A stretch of 64,000 bases of DNA from DP-36 sp036004365 (GTDB lineage Bacteria; Desulfobacterota; Binatia; UBA9968), in contig DASYRN010000041.1 of the NCBI GenBank assembly GCA_036004365.1, positions 13,466 through 77,465 on the forward strand, written 5' to 3'. The position numbers and the translations under genes were made by a program. Positions 8,761 through 17,519 of the stretch are shown in pieces (position 1 is the stretch's first letter; each line of letters begins with the position of its first letter). Under the pieces are notes generated by a model. The model made no database searches. It was given only the letters and a program-made list of their open reading frames with translations, and had not been told where the DNA came from.

Positions 8761-8907
8761 CGGTTATCCCTCCGGATAATTCGTGTATTTTGAATTCACT
8801 GCAGCGTAAAACACGACGCAATTCCGATGCCACTCCACGGCGGTCGACGAACAGAATGCGAGTCGATTAGCGAGGCCGGTTAAAGGACCGGTCCCATAGG
8901 TCGCAGC

Positions 8908-9426
8908 TTAAGGTTGTGAAGAGGAGCGAAAGGAACCGTGTACTGCTCGAGCTAGCTTCTTTATTAACGGAAGGAAGGATTGCTTGACTGTGCCGAGGAG
9001 GTGTTGGGCGGTCCGATATTCCGGTCGGTGTGTAGACTCCACACCGACCGGCTGGCGTAGTTCGAGAGCTTTCTTGACTGCCAACTTAAGCTCTTCGTTA
9101 TAGACAGGTTTGATAAGGTAATCACTGGCGCCATTCTTAATCGCGGTGGCACCCAAACCACCCCGTCCAAAGGCAGTAAGCATGATAAACCGCAGAGCCG
9201 GGTTCACCGCTTTCGCTTCCTTTAATAGGTCCAGCCCGTTCATTCCGGACATATTTAAATCGGAGATGACGAGATCGAACCATTGATTTTTCAATTGACT
9301 TAAAGCCACCTCAGCGGAAGTGGCGCACTCCACCTCATAGCCCTCTTTTTGGAGGATTCTCTTGAAGAGAGGAAGTAGGTTTTCCTCGTCGTCAACTATA
9401 AGGATACGGTTATGCGGCGCTTCCAT
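8908..9426 (-). CDS. Response regulator, receiver domain with short helical tail
   Basis: A 172-residue protein. The receiver domain covers residues ~6-125 with the acidic pair (VDDEE), phospho-acceptor Asp56 (LVISDLNM), the switch Thr (MLTAF) and Lys (LIKPV). The ~45-residue tail has no DNA-binding or enzymatic domain that I recognise, so output is probably through protein contacts. Its start overlaps the end of the sensor kinase gene by 17 bases, so the two are translated together and almost certainly form one two-component pair. Confidence 0.92.
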   Translation of the reverse strand: MEAPHNRILIVDDEENLLPLFKRILQKEGYEVECATSAEVALSQLKNQWFDLVISDLNMSGMNGLDLLKEAKAVNPALRFIMLTAFGRGGLGATAIKNGASDYLIKPVYNEELKLAVKKALELRQPVGVESTHRPEYRTAQHLLGTVKQSFLPLIKKLARAVHGSFRSSSQP

Positions 9427-11452
9427 AGTCCGTTGTCTTGATCAACGGGAAGTGAAGATAAAAGGTCGTGCCACTCCCGCAGGTGCTCTCTACTTTGATT
9501 TCGCCACCATGGGCCTTGATGATGCGCTCGCAAATGGACAAGCCGAGGCCCATACCTTTCTTTTTCTTCGTGGTGAAGAAAGGGCGAAAGATATTGGCCA
9601 TGGCCTCCGGTTCAATCCCTATCCCAGTGTCAGACACGGCAATCATCAGCTTTTCTTCCGTAGCTTGGTCGGGAAAGAGCGCGGTCGCGCGGACAGTCAA
9701 TGTCCCTCCTCCCGGCATCGCCTCCGCCGCGTTAAAAAAGAGATTGATCAATACCTGTACCAACTGGTTACCGTCTGCGGAAATCAAGGGCAGGTTGGGT
9801 TGGATGTCCATCGTGACCTTGATTTGTGAATTTACCAAATGGCCCATCACAACTTGAATGCTGTTGCGGATAATGGTTTCAATATCCAGCAACGCCAGGT
9901 CGGCGTTAGCGGGACGGGCGAAATCCAAGAGATTTTGAATGATCTCGCTGCAACGGAGGGTTTCTTTCTCGACGATCGTTAAGGCCTGATGGTCAGGGTG
10001 AGAAGGTTTCATCTCGCTAAGAAAGTCCTGAATGTAGCCGAGAATGATCTGCAGTGGGTTGTTGAATTCATGGGCGATAGAGGCGGCAAGCTCGCCCATA
10101 GAAACCAACCGGTCCGACGCGATGAGCTGCTGTTCGAGTTCTTTGGCAAGGCTGCTTAGTTGAGCCTCGCGGTCCCGCAACTTCTCCTCTACTTGTCTGC
10201 GCTCAGCGATCTCGGCCTTGAGCGCCTGGTTCACGGCGCCCAGCTGGGAGGTGCGCTCTCGCACGCGTTCCTCTAGCTCCAGGTGGCTCTTTTCAAGCTC
10301 GATCGCCTGTCTTTTGAGCTGCTCGTAGAGCCGGGAGTTGTGAATGGCGATGGCCGCTTGAGCTGCCAGGGAAGAAAGGAACTCGATCTCTTCCACGCTG
10401 AATTCGTGTTCCTCCTTGGCGTACAAACACAAGATCCCTATGACCTCTTCCTTAATGATTAACGGAACGGCGAGATACGAGACCAAACTGTTCCTGCTGT
10501 ACAACTCAGGTCGCCTCACGGAGCGCGGATCTGTTTGAACATCGCGGACTACCAGCGGAGCTTTAGTTCGGATCACCTCCTCAGCCCGAGGACCAGGTGA
10601 GTGCCGTCCGTACCCCTTCCAATCCGTCTGCTCAATATTTCGACAGAGTAAATACTCCAGCTCCCTGGTTTCCCGGTCCAATAACCTGACCGTAGTTGCG
10701 GTCGAATAAGAGATAAAATGTTCGAGTTTTTCTAGCAGGAGGCCCAACACCGTCTGCAGATCTAAACTTGACGTAATCGCAACGTTGATATCCCGCAGCG
10801 CGCTGATGCGTTCGAGATTACTTTTACTTTGCTTTTCGGCCTTCTTATGCTCGGTGATATCGCGCAGCAGCCAGCGCAGCCCGGCGTAGCCTTGGCCGTC
10901 GAACATTCGAGATACGCTAAGGGCGGCGGGAAAAGATCTAACTTTTTCACGCGGGTTTAACGGGAACCACCACTCGCCATCCATGTCCTCTTTAACCAGA
11001 CGGTTTAGCAGTTGAAAAAAATTGGTGTGACTCTCTTCCATGAGGAAGGTGACCATGGGTTTGCCTACAAGATAGTCTTGACGGCAATTGAGCATGGTCG
11101 CCGCGACCTTGTTGGCTTCCCTGATATTTCCGGACGGATCGGTTATCAGATAGCCAGCCGGGGCGAATTCGAAAAGTTCGAGATATCTTTGTCGCTGGGC
11201 TTCGACTTCCTGCCGAGAAGTGGTTACTTGGTCCACAGATGCGCGCAACTCTTCCAGAGCGATGGAAAGTTCCGCTAGTGCCTCGTCAACTAAGGGTTGG
11301 GGTAAGGGTGACATCGCGCTACGCACATAAAGGTCTGCCAGGCGATTACGCGCCGCTTCCACTTCGCTAGCGAGCTTGTTTTCTTTTATATCGGCTTTCA
11401 TCTCCGTTTCTTTTCCTTCATGAAGATCGCTCTGAGGTGATTTCTTTTTCAT
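9410..11452 (-). CDS. PAS-GAF hybrid-input sensor histidine kinase
   Basis: A 680-residue soluble kinase. Order: N-terminal coiled coil (~20-100), PAS domain (~100-215, FEFAPAGYLITDPSGNI), GAF domain (~235-380), long coiled coil, HisKA with His461 (SIAHEFNNPLQ) and HATPase_c with DTGIGI and KGMGLGLSI. The HEFNNPL form is typical of NtrB/HisKA-4-like kinases. The start at 11452 has a very strong ribosome site (GGAGGAGGTG). No transmembrane segment. Its partner regulator overlaps the 3' end; a truncated CheB precedes it. Confidence 0.93.
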   Translation of the reverse strand: MKKKSPQSDLHEGKETEMKADIKENKLASEVEAARNRLADLYVRSAMSPLPQPLVDEALAELSIALEELRASVDQVTTSRQEVEAQRQRYLELFEFAPAGYLITDPSGNIREANKVAATMLNCRQDYLVGKPMVTFLMEESHTNFFQLLNRLVKEDMDGEWWFPLNPREKVRSFPAALSVSRMFDGQGYAGLRWLLRDITEHKKAEKQSKSNLERISALRDINVAITSSLDLQTVLGLLLEKLEHFISYSTATTVRLLDRETRELEYLLCRNIEQTDWKGYGRHSPGPRAEEVIRTKAPLVVRDVQTDPRSVRRPELYSRNSLVSYLAVPLIIKEEVIGILCLYAKEEHEFSVEEIEFLSSLAAQAAIAIHNSRLYEQLKRQAIELEKSHLELEERVRERTSQLGAVNQALKAEIAERRQVEEKLRDREAQLSSLAKELEQQLIASDRLVSMGELAASIAHEFNNPLQIILGYIQDFLSEMKPSHPDHQALTIVEKETLRCSEIIQNLLDFARPANADLALLDIETIIRNSIQVVMGHLVNSQIKVTMDIQPNLPLISADGNQLVQVLINLFFNAAEAMPGGGTLTVRATALFPDQATEEKLMIAVSDTGIGIEPEAMANIFRPFFTTKKKKGMGLGLSICERIIKAHGGEIKVESTCGSGTTFYLHFPLIKTTDYGSAA

Positions 11453-11495
11453 GCTTCACCTCCTCCACGATCAGAACGGCTCAATCATATGGCAG

Positions 11496-11807
11496 CTATT
11501 CCGGACCTTCCGTTGGCGCGTTTACGTTGTCGCTTAGCAATAGCTGCTGGATTAGCTGCGCCTGTTTTTCGCTTGTAACTTGCAGTGCTGTGCGCCGGCT
11601 TAGGCTATCAGCCATCAGGCTGCGGTGGCGAGGATCGAGATGTTGGATTACGACGATAGCGGCCGGAAATTGAGCCGGCAGGGCAGCCAGAACTTGACTT
11701 AATGCTCTTAGGCCGCCGGCCGAAGCGGCTAGGGCCACAATATCGAAGGCGCCGTTGGTGACGGCGGAAGAGGTGTGAGATTCGCCGGAGAAGTTTTTCT
11801 CCGTCAT
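11496..11807 (-). pseudogene. Truncated CheB methylesterase-like fragment
   Basis: Residues ~20-75 match the start of the CheB methylesterase domain: a strand ending in ASAGG with the nucleophile-region Ser, then VVIQHLDPRHRSLMADSLSRRT. A full domain needs about 180 residues including a later catalytic His and Asp; here the frame departs after RRTALQV and stops 30 residues later. It keeps a ribosome site (GAGGTGA) and start, so a short peptide could be made, but it cannot be an active esterase. It lies 43 bases upstream of the kinase gene on the same strand. Confidence 0.7.
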
Positions 11808-12130
11808 GAGTCACCTCGCTGCCACTCCACCTCGTCTCTTATTCCTGCGGGAAGAAGCACAATACTTCTTCTCTATCACAAAGGTCAAGCAAATAAATGC
11901 CTGAAGAAAAGGACTTTGCCAGGACCTCCAATGAGCCGTCAGTTGAGGCCGGATCGACTCGGAGAGGAAAAGAGTAGCGGATGGGAGCAACAAAAAAGGA
12001 AGGGAGAGCCGACGCTCTCCCTTCCTTCATGAAACGGCCAGTCTTTGCTCTTACTTTGTCACCGGAAGTGATCCCCCCGCGAGTCAGACTGACCGCCCCC
12101 ATAATTGTGCCATGGGGGTAATCTTCCGCT
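11808..12130. other. Intergenic stretch with terminator and second stem-loop
   Basis: No convincing gene in these 323 bases; the short frames here have no ribosome site or family signal. It holds a strong terminator on the minus strand (11992-12027) and a second inverted repeat (CCCCCAT at 12096-12102 with ATGGGGG at 12112-12118) just past the end of the small basic gene. The rest probably holds the promoter for the truncated cheB/kinase/regulator genes; I could not pick a convincing one. Confidence 0.5.
11992..12027 (-). terminator. Rho-independent terminator (minus strand)
   Basis: A perfect 13-base-pair inverted repeat (11996-12008 with 12015-12027, loop of six) is followed on the minus strand by six T residues. 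It should end transcripts coming from the small genes at 12.1-12.8 kb and insulate the kinase operon from them. Confidence 0.85.
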
Positions 12131-12307
12131 CTACCTTTTCTTACGCTTGGTGCGTCCTTTCTTCCTGCGCTGTTTCATCACCGTTCTGGCGGCCACCTCT
12201 TTGGCTCTCTTTCCGTAACGCCCGGACCTTTGGGCGCTTTTCTTGATAGGTTCATATTGGCGCTTCTCTTTAGTCGAAGCGCCGCGTAAACCTCTTCCCC
12301 GTGGCAT
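12131..12307 (-). CDS. Very small, strongly basic protein (58 residues)
   Basis: Starts at an ATG (12307) and encodes MPRGRGLRGASTKEKRQYEP followed by a run in which nearly half of the residues are Lys or Arg, ending RTKRKKR. The MPRG...YTxKQKR-type opening recalls small basic proteins sometimes annotated as plasmid-stabilisation or stress proteins (weak memory, not proof). It lies 21 bases after the GlsB-family gene on the same strand and is followed by the strong terminator, so it is likely the last gene of that transcript. Nucleic-acid binding is inferred from charge only. Confidence 0.6.
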   Translation of the reverse strand: MPRGRGLRGASTKEKRQYEPIKKSAQRSGRYGKRAKEVAARTVMKQRRKKGRTKRKKR

Positions 12308-12328
12308 GTGATCCTACTTTGTTAGTAC

Positions 12329-12580
12329 CTACGCCGACCGGCCTGCTACGGCGCGATAGAGGAAAAGCAAGATAATCGATCCCGCTACGGCCATCAGAAA
12401 ACTGACGGGATCGCCCTCGCCATACATCCCAAGTGCACGCCCAACAAAGCCGCCAACCAACGCCCCGGCAATACCAAGTAGGATCGTGATGATAAAGCCG
12501 CCCGGATCACGCCCCGGCATAAGGAGTTTTCCGACGATGCCGACAATCAGACCAAAGAAGATCCAACCTATAATACTCAT
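12329..12580 (-). CDS. GlsB/YeaQ/YmgE family stress-response membrane protein
   Basis: An 83-residue hydrophobic protein with three membrane segments and Gly-rich packing: WIFFGLIVGIVGKLLMPG, then GGFIITILLGIAGALVGGF, then a C-terminal helix. The KLLMPGRDPGG loop is the family hallmark. Ribosome site AAGGAGGGGG precedes the ATG. Members are often induced by envelope or acid stress; the exact function is unknown. Here it stands between two tiny basic genes. Confidence 0.92.
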   Translation of the reverse strand: MSIIGWIFFGLIVGIVGKLLMPGRDPGGFIITILLGIAGALVGGFVGRALGMYGEGDPVSFLMAVAGSIILLFLYRAVAGRSA

Positions 12581-12659
12581 AAAATCCCCCTCCTTGTTTT
12601 ATTGTTAGAAGTTAAGTTCGCCTTCGAATCTCGATGGCTTAAACTAAAGGGTTCTTTAT

Positions 12660-12845
12660 CTAACCCGTGCGTCGTGTCCTGTCATCTGCTGCTCCTGGTT
12701 TAAAGGTCTGAGTGTTCGGTTCGTCAGTCGAAGGCCGCGGCGGACTCGCATTTTCCCGACGTTCGCGTACCGCCTCCCGCATGGCCCGATTCTTCTTGCT
12801 TTTGTTTCGGCCATCTTTTTTCTTGCGCTGCCTTTTATTCGGCAT
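12660..12845 (-). CDS. Small basic protein, hypothetical
   Basis: A 61-residue frame opening MPNKRQRKKKDGRNKSKKN and ending in a Pro/Thr-rich tail. The opening is lysine-rich like the 12131 product, with which it may share a role. There is no clear ribosome site before 12845 and a longer frame (to 12940) also exists, so the start is uncertain. Support is mostly its similarity in style and position to the other small basic gene. Confidence 0.35.
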   Translation of the reverse strand: MPNKRQRKKKDGRNKSKKNRAMREAVRERRENASPPRPSTDEPNTQTFKPGAADDRTRRTG

Positions 12846-13047
12846 GTTTGTATCAACCAGGCAAAAGCAGTGCCAATAAAGTTAGATCTGGTAAGTGCGT
12901 TAATTTTAATTTGATTCTTCAGAACGTCGCGTTGAGACAAATTTTATTGGAGGAATTTTCCGACAGAGAATAACAGAGCGGAGAAGGAAGTGGCCGATTG
13001 CTCGGGAAGCCCACCAGAGGCTCAATCACCAAGGCAGGAAACCACCC

Positions 13048-13707
13048 TCATGCGCCGGACTTCATTTTGAAGTGTTCCCATGCCCGTAGTGTCGACGCAG
13101 GCTTGAAGGTTCTCCGGGCAACTCTCTCAGCCTCGTCCCGACTGATATAATGCGGCTCTCCTAGTTTCATCGCCTCTCCCTGCAGGCCGGCTGACTCTTC
13201 GAGATAGAGGGCAAGGATGCAAACCTCCGGGATGGACTGGCCCACGACTACTGCACCATGGCCGCGCAGAATCACTGCCTTGGAAGGACCTAGAAGGCGG
13301 GCGATCTCGGCCGCCCGATCCGGACTCTCAACCTGTCCGGTCCGTTCGAAAAGGGGCACCCCCTCGTAAAAAATCACGCTGTAATTATGCATGGGCCTGA
13401 CCGTCTGGCCGACGACGCTCAGAAGAATCGTGTGAGGAGAGTGAAAATGGATTACGGACTTGACGTCCGGGCGAGCTTTGTAGATCGCTTGGTGGACCGA
13501 TGATTGGGGAACCTGTTTCTCAAAGTCGACCACGAAGAGCTCTTTCGCCTTCACCAAGGCGGGGCTCTTGCGCGGCATAAACAGCATCTGACTGCCGTCG
13601 ACACGCGCACTTAGGTGCGCAAAGGCATCGCTAAGCCCTTGATCCTCGATGATCCTCAACGCAGCGACGAAGTCTTTTTTCATGGCTTGCAGTTGGGCTT
13701 TGTTCAT
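13048..13707 (-). CDS. Class II aldolase/adducin family protein
   Basis: A 219-residue protein of normal family length. Zinc-binding His residues are visible in SVIHFHSPHT and in ILRGHGAVVVG; AFAHLSARVDG near the N-terminus is also typical. Such enzymes cleave or decarboxylate phosphosugars or related aldols (fuculose-phosphate aldolase, ribulose-phosphate epimerase relatives); the substrate is not evident. Start at 13707 has a good site (ATAGGAGGC). It is transcribed away from uvrB. Confidence 0.9.
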   Translation of the reverse strand: MNKAQLQAMKKDFVAALRIIEDQGLSDAFAHLSARVDGSQMLFMPRKSPALVKAKELFVVDFEKQVPQSSVHQAIYKARPDVKSVIHFHSPHTILLSVVGQTVRPMHNYSVIFYEGVPLFERTGQVESPDRAAEIARLLGPSKAVILRGHGAVVVGQSIPEVCILALYLEESAGLQGEAMKLGEPHYISRDEAERVARRTFKPASTLRAWEHFKMKSGA

Positions 13708-13824
13708 GGCTTGCCTCCTATCACAGCCCTACGCTGACTGCTCCACCTCTATTATCGTAAAGCATGCATCAATGTCTATCCGTTTTCCTTGCAGCATTTC
13801 TGCTTCCCTGATATTTTTTTACTG

Positions 13825-15864
13825 ATGCAGGGCCAAAGAAGAGAAGGGGAGTTCCGCTTAGTATCCGACTTTAAGCCTCAAGGCGATCAGCCGGCGGCGA
13901 TCGAAAAGTTGGTTCGAGGAGTGAAGCAAGGAGGAAAGCATCAGGTTCTCTTAGGTGTGACCGGTTCCGGCAAGACGTTTACCATGGCGAATGTCATCGC
14001 CCAGATCCATAAACCTACGCTAGTCATCGCACCGAACAAAACTCTGGCGGCCCAGCTTTATAACGAGTTTAAAGAATTGTTCCCGGACAACGCGGTCCGC
14101 TACTTTGTAAGTTACTATGATTACTACCAGCCGGAGGCCTATGTTCCTTCGACGGATACCTACATAGAGAAAGACGCCTCGATCAACGATGAGATCGACA
14201 AGCTGCGTCACTCCGCCACCAGGGCACTGCTCGAGCGTCGGGATGTGGTGATCGTGGCCAGCGTCTCGTGCATCTACGGCCTGGGCTCGCCGGAGGCGTA
14301 CTTCGACTTGATGGTTTATCTGGAAGAAGGGATGGAGGTCGACCGGGATCAGATCCTGCGCAAGCTTGTGGATATCCAGTACCAGAGAAATGACTATGAT
14401 TTTCATCGGGGAACTTTTCGAGTAAGAGGGGACATCGTCGAAGTCTTCCCGGCATATGAAGATAGTTCGGCAGTGCGCCTCGAATTTTTCGGCGATCGCA
14501 TCGAAGGGCTTTTCGAGATCGACCCGATCCGAGGGAAAATGCAGCGCCGCGTGGATAAAGCAGCCATCTATCCTGCCAGTCACTATGTGACGACCGAGGA
14601 TCGAATGAAGCTCGCCATCCAAGGCATACGCAGCGAGCTTACAGAGCGGCTGCAGGAGCTGAGATCTCAAAACAAGCTCTTGGAGGCCCAAAGACTCGAG
14701 CAGAGGACGCTCTATGACCTCGAGCTTCTCGAAGAGATGGGGTTCTGTCCGGGCATAGAAAACTATTCCCGCCATCTCACGGGACGAAAACCCGGAGAGC
14801 CGCCGCCGACTCTCCTTAATTACTTTCCCAGCGATTTTCTCTTGTTCATCGACGAGAGCCACGTGGCTGTTCCGCAGATCGGTGGAATGTATCGGGGCGA
14901 CCGGGCGCGCAAGGAGACCTTGGTGGAGTACGGTTTCCGCCTACCTTCCGCTTTGGATAATCGCCCGTTGAGCTTTGAGGAGTTCGAGGCGGCCGTGAAC
15001 CAAGTGATCTATGTCTCGGCGACTCCGGCGGACTACGAGGTCGAACAAAGCAAAGGGGTCGTTGTAGAACAGCTCATCCGGCCTACCGGACTCATAGACC
15101 CGGATGTGGCAGTACGGCCGGCACGGACCCAGGTCGATGATCTGCTCGAAGAGATCCGGAAGAGAAGAGAGCGGAGCGAAAGGGTTTTGGTTACGACTCT
15201 GACGAAAAGGATGGCCGAAGATCTTACCGATTACTATCAGGATCTGGGCGTAAAGGTCCGGTACCTCCACTCGGACATAGAGACCCTTGAACGGGTTGAA
15301 ATTATTCGTGAGCTCAGGAAGGGAACCTTCGATGTGCTGGTCGGGATCAATCTGCTGCGCGAAGGATTGGATATTCCCGAAGTGTCTCTGGTGGCGATCT
15401 TGGATGCGGACAAAGAAGGCTTTCTCCGTTCGGCGCGTTCCCTCATCCAGACGATCGGGCGGGCGGCGCGGAATGTCAATGGAACTGTGATTCTTTATGC
15501 GGACAGCATTACAGATTCGATGAAGCGCGCCCTGGACGAGACGAATCGAAGACGCCGTCTCCAAGCGGATTTCAATGCGAAACATAGCATTACGCCGCAG
15601 ACAGTGGTGAAGTCTCTCGGCACTCCGCTCGTGGAAGTGTACGAGGCTGACTATGTGACTGTGCCGCTGGCAGCGGAACGGGCCGAGCGGTACGATCCGA
15701 GAGAAACTCCCCGCCTGATCGAGCGGCTTAGGAAAGAGATGAAGCAGGCTGCGGCCAATTTGGAATTCGAGAGAGCGGCAGAACTCCGCGACCGCATCCG
15801 CGGGATTGAAGAGCGGGAGTTGGGGCTAAAAAACCCTTTAATGGCTCGGGGAGCAGAGGGATGA
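13825..15864 (+). CDS. uvrB: Excinuclease ABC subunit B
   Basis: A 679-residue UvrB, the DNA-damage verification helicase-like subunit of nucleotide excision repair. Walker A GVTGSGKT, the beta-hairpin region YYDYYQPEAYVP, the LFIDESHV box, helicase motif QTIGRAARN and a C-terminal UVR motif (ANLEFERAAELRDRI) for contacting UvrC are all present. The ATG at 13825 fits the family start; a TTG at 13789 would add 12 residues. No clear ribosome site precedes either. uvrC lies 2.8 kb downstream, separated by minus-strand genes. Confidence 0.96.
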   Translation: MQGQRREGEFRLVSDFKPQGDQPAAIEKLVRGVKQGGKHQVLLGVTGSGKTFTMANVIAQIHKPTLVIAPNKTLAAQLYNEFKELFPDNAVRYFVSYYDYYQPEAYVPSTDTYIEKDASINDEIDKLRHSATRALLERRDVVIVASVSCIYGLGSPEAYFDLMVYLEEGMEVDRDQILRKLVDIQYQRNDYDFHRGTFRVRGDIVEVFPAYEDSSAVRLEFFGDRIEGLFEIDPIRGKMQRRVDKAAIYPASHYVTTEDRMKLAIQGIRSELTERLQELRSQNKLLEAQRLEQRTLYDLELLEEMGFCPGIENYSRHLTGRKPGEPPPTLLNYFPSDFLLFIDESHVAVPQIGGMYRGDRARKETLVEYGFRLPSALDNRPLSFEEFEAAVNQVIYVSATPADYEVEQSKGVVVEQLIRPTGLIDPDVAVRPARTQVDDLLEEIRKRRERSERVLVTTLTKRMAEDLTDYYQDLGVKVRYLHSDIETLERVEIIRELRKGTFDVLVGINLLREGLDIPEVSLVAILDADKEGFLRSARSLIQTIGRAARNVNGTVILYADSITDSMKRALDETNRRRRLQADFNAKHSITPQTVVKSLGTPLVEVYEADYVTVPLAAERAERYDPRETPRLIERLRKEMKQAAANLEFERAAELRDRIRGIEERELGLKNPLMARGAEG

Positions 15865-15911
15865 AGACGGCTATCGGCAATCAGCGATCGGAGGTCAGTT
15901 GGGGCACGAAG

Positions 15912-16454
15912 ATGCGATTGGTAGCGGCGTTGCTTGTTGTTTTTGTGGGTTGTTCCCGTGCTCCGAGTGATGACCGGGAAGCGAGGAGTGCTGCGAGTGC
16001 TTTTTACGATATCTATATGAAGATTCGTCCATCCGGGGTTCCGATCAAAGAGCAACAGGATCAATTGAAGCCAGTCCTATCGAGCCGGCTGACCGCTCTT
16101 TTTTACGAGGCTTCTGTTGCGGAAGGGAGTAACTTAAAACCGGTAGAGGGCGAAGCTTCGCCGAAGATAGAGGGGGATCTATTCACCTCTTTGGATCAAG
16201 GAGCGTTGTCGTACAAAATACTACAATGCGAAAGCCAGAAGGCATCAGCCACATGCATCGTTGAACTAGGGAACATCGATGATCGTGATAATTCCAAGTT
16301 TACCTGGAAGGATCGGTTATTCCTTGTTCGAGAGGGAAACCGGTGGGTCGTGGATGATATCGAGTACCTCGGAGAGCGGCAGTTTATGCATAAAGGCCAT
16401 CTCAAAGATCTGCTGAGCAAGGTCATAGAGGAAGCGAAAAAGGAAGCGGGTTAG
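15912..16454 (+). CDS. Putative lipoprotein
   Basis: From the ATG at 15912 a 180-residue lipoprotein: signal MRLVAALLVVFVGC with the acylated Cys, then a mature domain of ~160 residues (AASAFYDIYMKI ... WKDRLFLVREGNRWVVDDIEY), a small beta-rich fold resembling DUF3828/NTF2-like lipoproteins. A longer frame starts at 15861 in an ATGA overlap with the uvrB stop, adding 17 residues that would bury the signal peptide; the overlap suggests coupling to uvrB, so the start is uncertain. Confidence 0.72.
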   Translation: MRLVAALLVVFVGCSRAPSDDREARSAASAFYDIYMKIRPSGVPIKEQQDQLKPVLSSRLTALFYEASVAEGSNLKPVEGEASPKIEGDLFTSLDQGALSYKILQCESQKASATCIVELGNIDDRDNSKFTWKDRLFLVREGNRWVVDDIEYLGERQFMHKGHLKDLLSKVIEEAKKEAG

Positions 16455-16484
16455 CAATCCTCTATCTTCTATCCTCTCGATTTC

Positions 16485-17474
16485 CTATCTCTTATAAAGC
16501 TGCTTGATAAAGCCCGATGTCTCCAGCTCCTTAACGAGGCTCATGTCGACAAAGGCCTTGGGATCTGCGGCTGCGGCCTTGGGATTGCGCGGCGCCATAT
16601 CGTCGAGCATCGTCTTGACCCCTTCTGGAGTAGGGTAAGGTACTTCGGGGAAAACCGCACTATAGTCTCTGTAGGCTCTTTCAAGCCCATCCGGGTCTGT
16701 GATCCCTAAATTTTTGGCGAAGATGGCTTTGGCTGCCTCTTTGTCGCTTTTTATAAAATGGATCGCTTCTACCATGGAGCGCACAAGCTTCATCATAAGC
16801 GGCCTCTTTGTCTTCAGGATGGCCTCCCGCGTCAAGATACCATTCCACCAAAAGGGGATTTTCAACGAGCCGATGTCGAAGAGATTCCTAAAGCCCAATT
16901 TTTCGGCCTCGCGCACGAACGGCTCAGCAATGATGGTGAATTGGGTCACTCCCTTTGACAGAGAGGCGAATCTCTCCGGAGCGCCTCCCACGGGGATAAT
17001 TTTCGTGTCTTTTTCTGGATCAATCCCTAACCTTCTAAGCGCGAGGCGCAAACCTAGGTCAGAGGTGCTCCCCAGGCGATTTACACCGCCGGTTTTTCCT
17101 TTTAGCTGCTCGACACTAGTGATGCCCGGCGCAGATACAATGTGGTCCACGAAAGTCGGAACCACACCCAAGATCATGACCGTGTCAGCCCCTGCCAGGC
17201 GGGAGCTGGTCAAGGTAGTCACGGAGATGCTCGCGGCATCAATCTCGCCGGCCAGAAGGGCTTGAAGGACGGTGGGACTGGCGCTGATAGCGATGATCTC
17301 AGGCTGCACACCCTGTTTTTGAAGTAATTTTTTCTCCTGAATCACCCAGATCGGGCTGTTGGTAGGACTGAATCCCGCCCACGCAAGCCGGAGTTTTTCT
17401 TGAGCGATGCTTGAAGTTCCATAACCGAAAAGCGTTGCTAAAACGACAATCGTCATCGTAAACTGCCTCAGCAT
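16485..17474 (-). CDS. NMT1-like ABC transporter substrate-binding protein, tandem copy B
   Basis: A 329-residue periplasmic binding protein. The ATG at 17474 (ribosome site GGGAGAGGTAG) begins a clean signal peptide ending at IAQEKL; the open frame to 17507 adds an unlikely N-terminus. Features: NSPIWVIQEKKLLQKQGV, LLAGEIDAASISVTTL, a TGGVNRLGSTSDLG central loop and the end GFIKQLYKR. It is roughly 70% identical by eye to the next gene, a recent duplication. No permease/ATPase gene accompanies the pair. Confidence 0.9.
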   Translation of the reverse strand: MLRQFTMTIVVLATLFGYGTSSIAQEKLRLAWAGFSPTNSPIWVIQEKKLLQKQGVQPEIIAISASPTVLQALLAGEIDAASISVTTLTSSRLAGADTVMILGVVPTFVDHIVSAPGITSVEQLKGKTGGVNRLGSTSDLGLRLALRRLGIDPEKDTKIIPVGGAPERFASLSKGVTQFTIIAEPFVREAEKLGFRNLFDIGSLKIPFWWNGILTREAILKTKRPLMMKLVRSMVEAIHFIKSDKEAAKAIFAKNLGITDPDGLERAYRDYSAVFPEVPYPTPEGVKTMLDDMAPRNPKAAAADPKAFVDMSLVKELETSGFIKQLYKR

Positions 17475-17519
17475 GGTCCTACCTCTCCCTTCAGGCAAAG
17501 CTAACACTTTGGTTCCGAT

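Noticed and set aside
12656..12940. 94-codon frame overlapping the small basic gene
   Set aside because: The alternative phase at 12660-12845 looks more like the other mini basic protein; at most one is real.
14020..14862. 280-codon open frame antisense to uvrB
   Set aside because: It lies wholly inside uvrB, has no ribosome site or domain, and is the expected by-product of codon use on the other strand.
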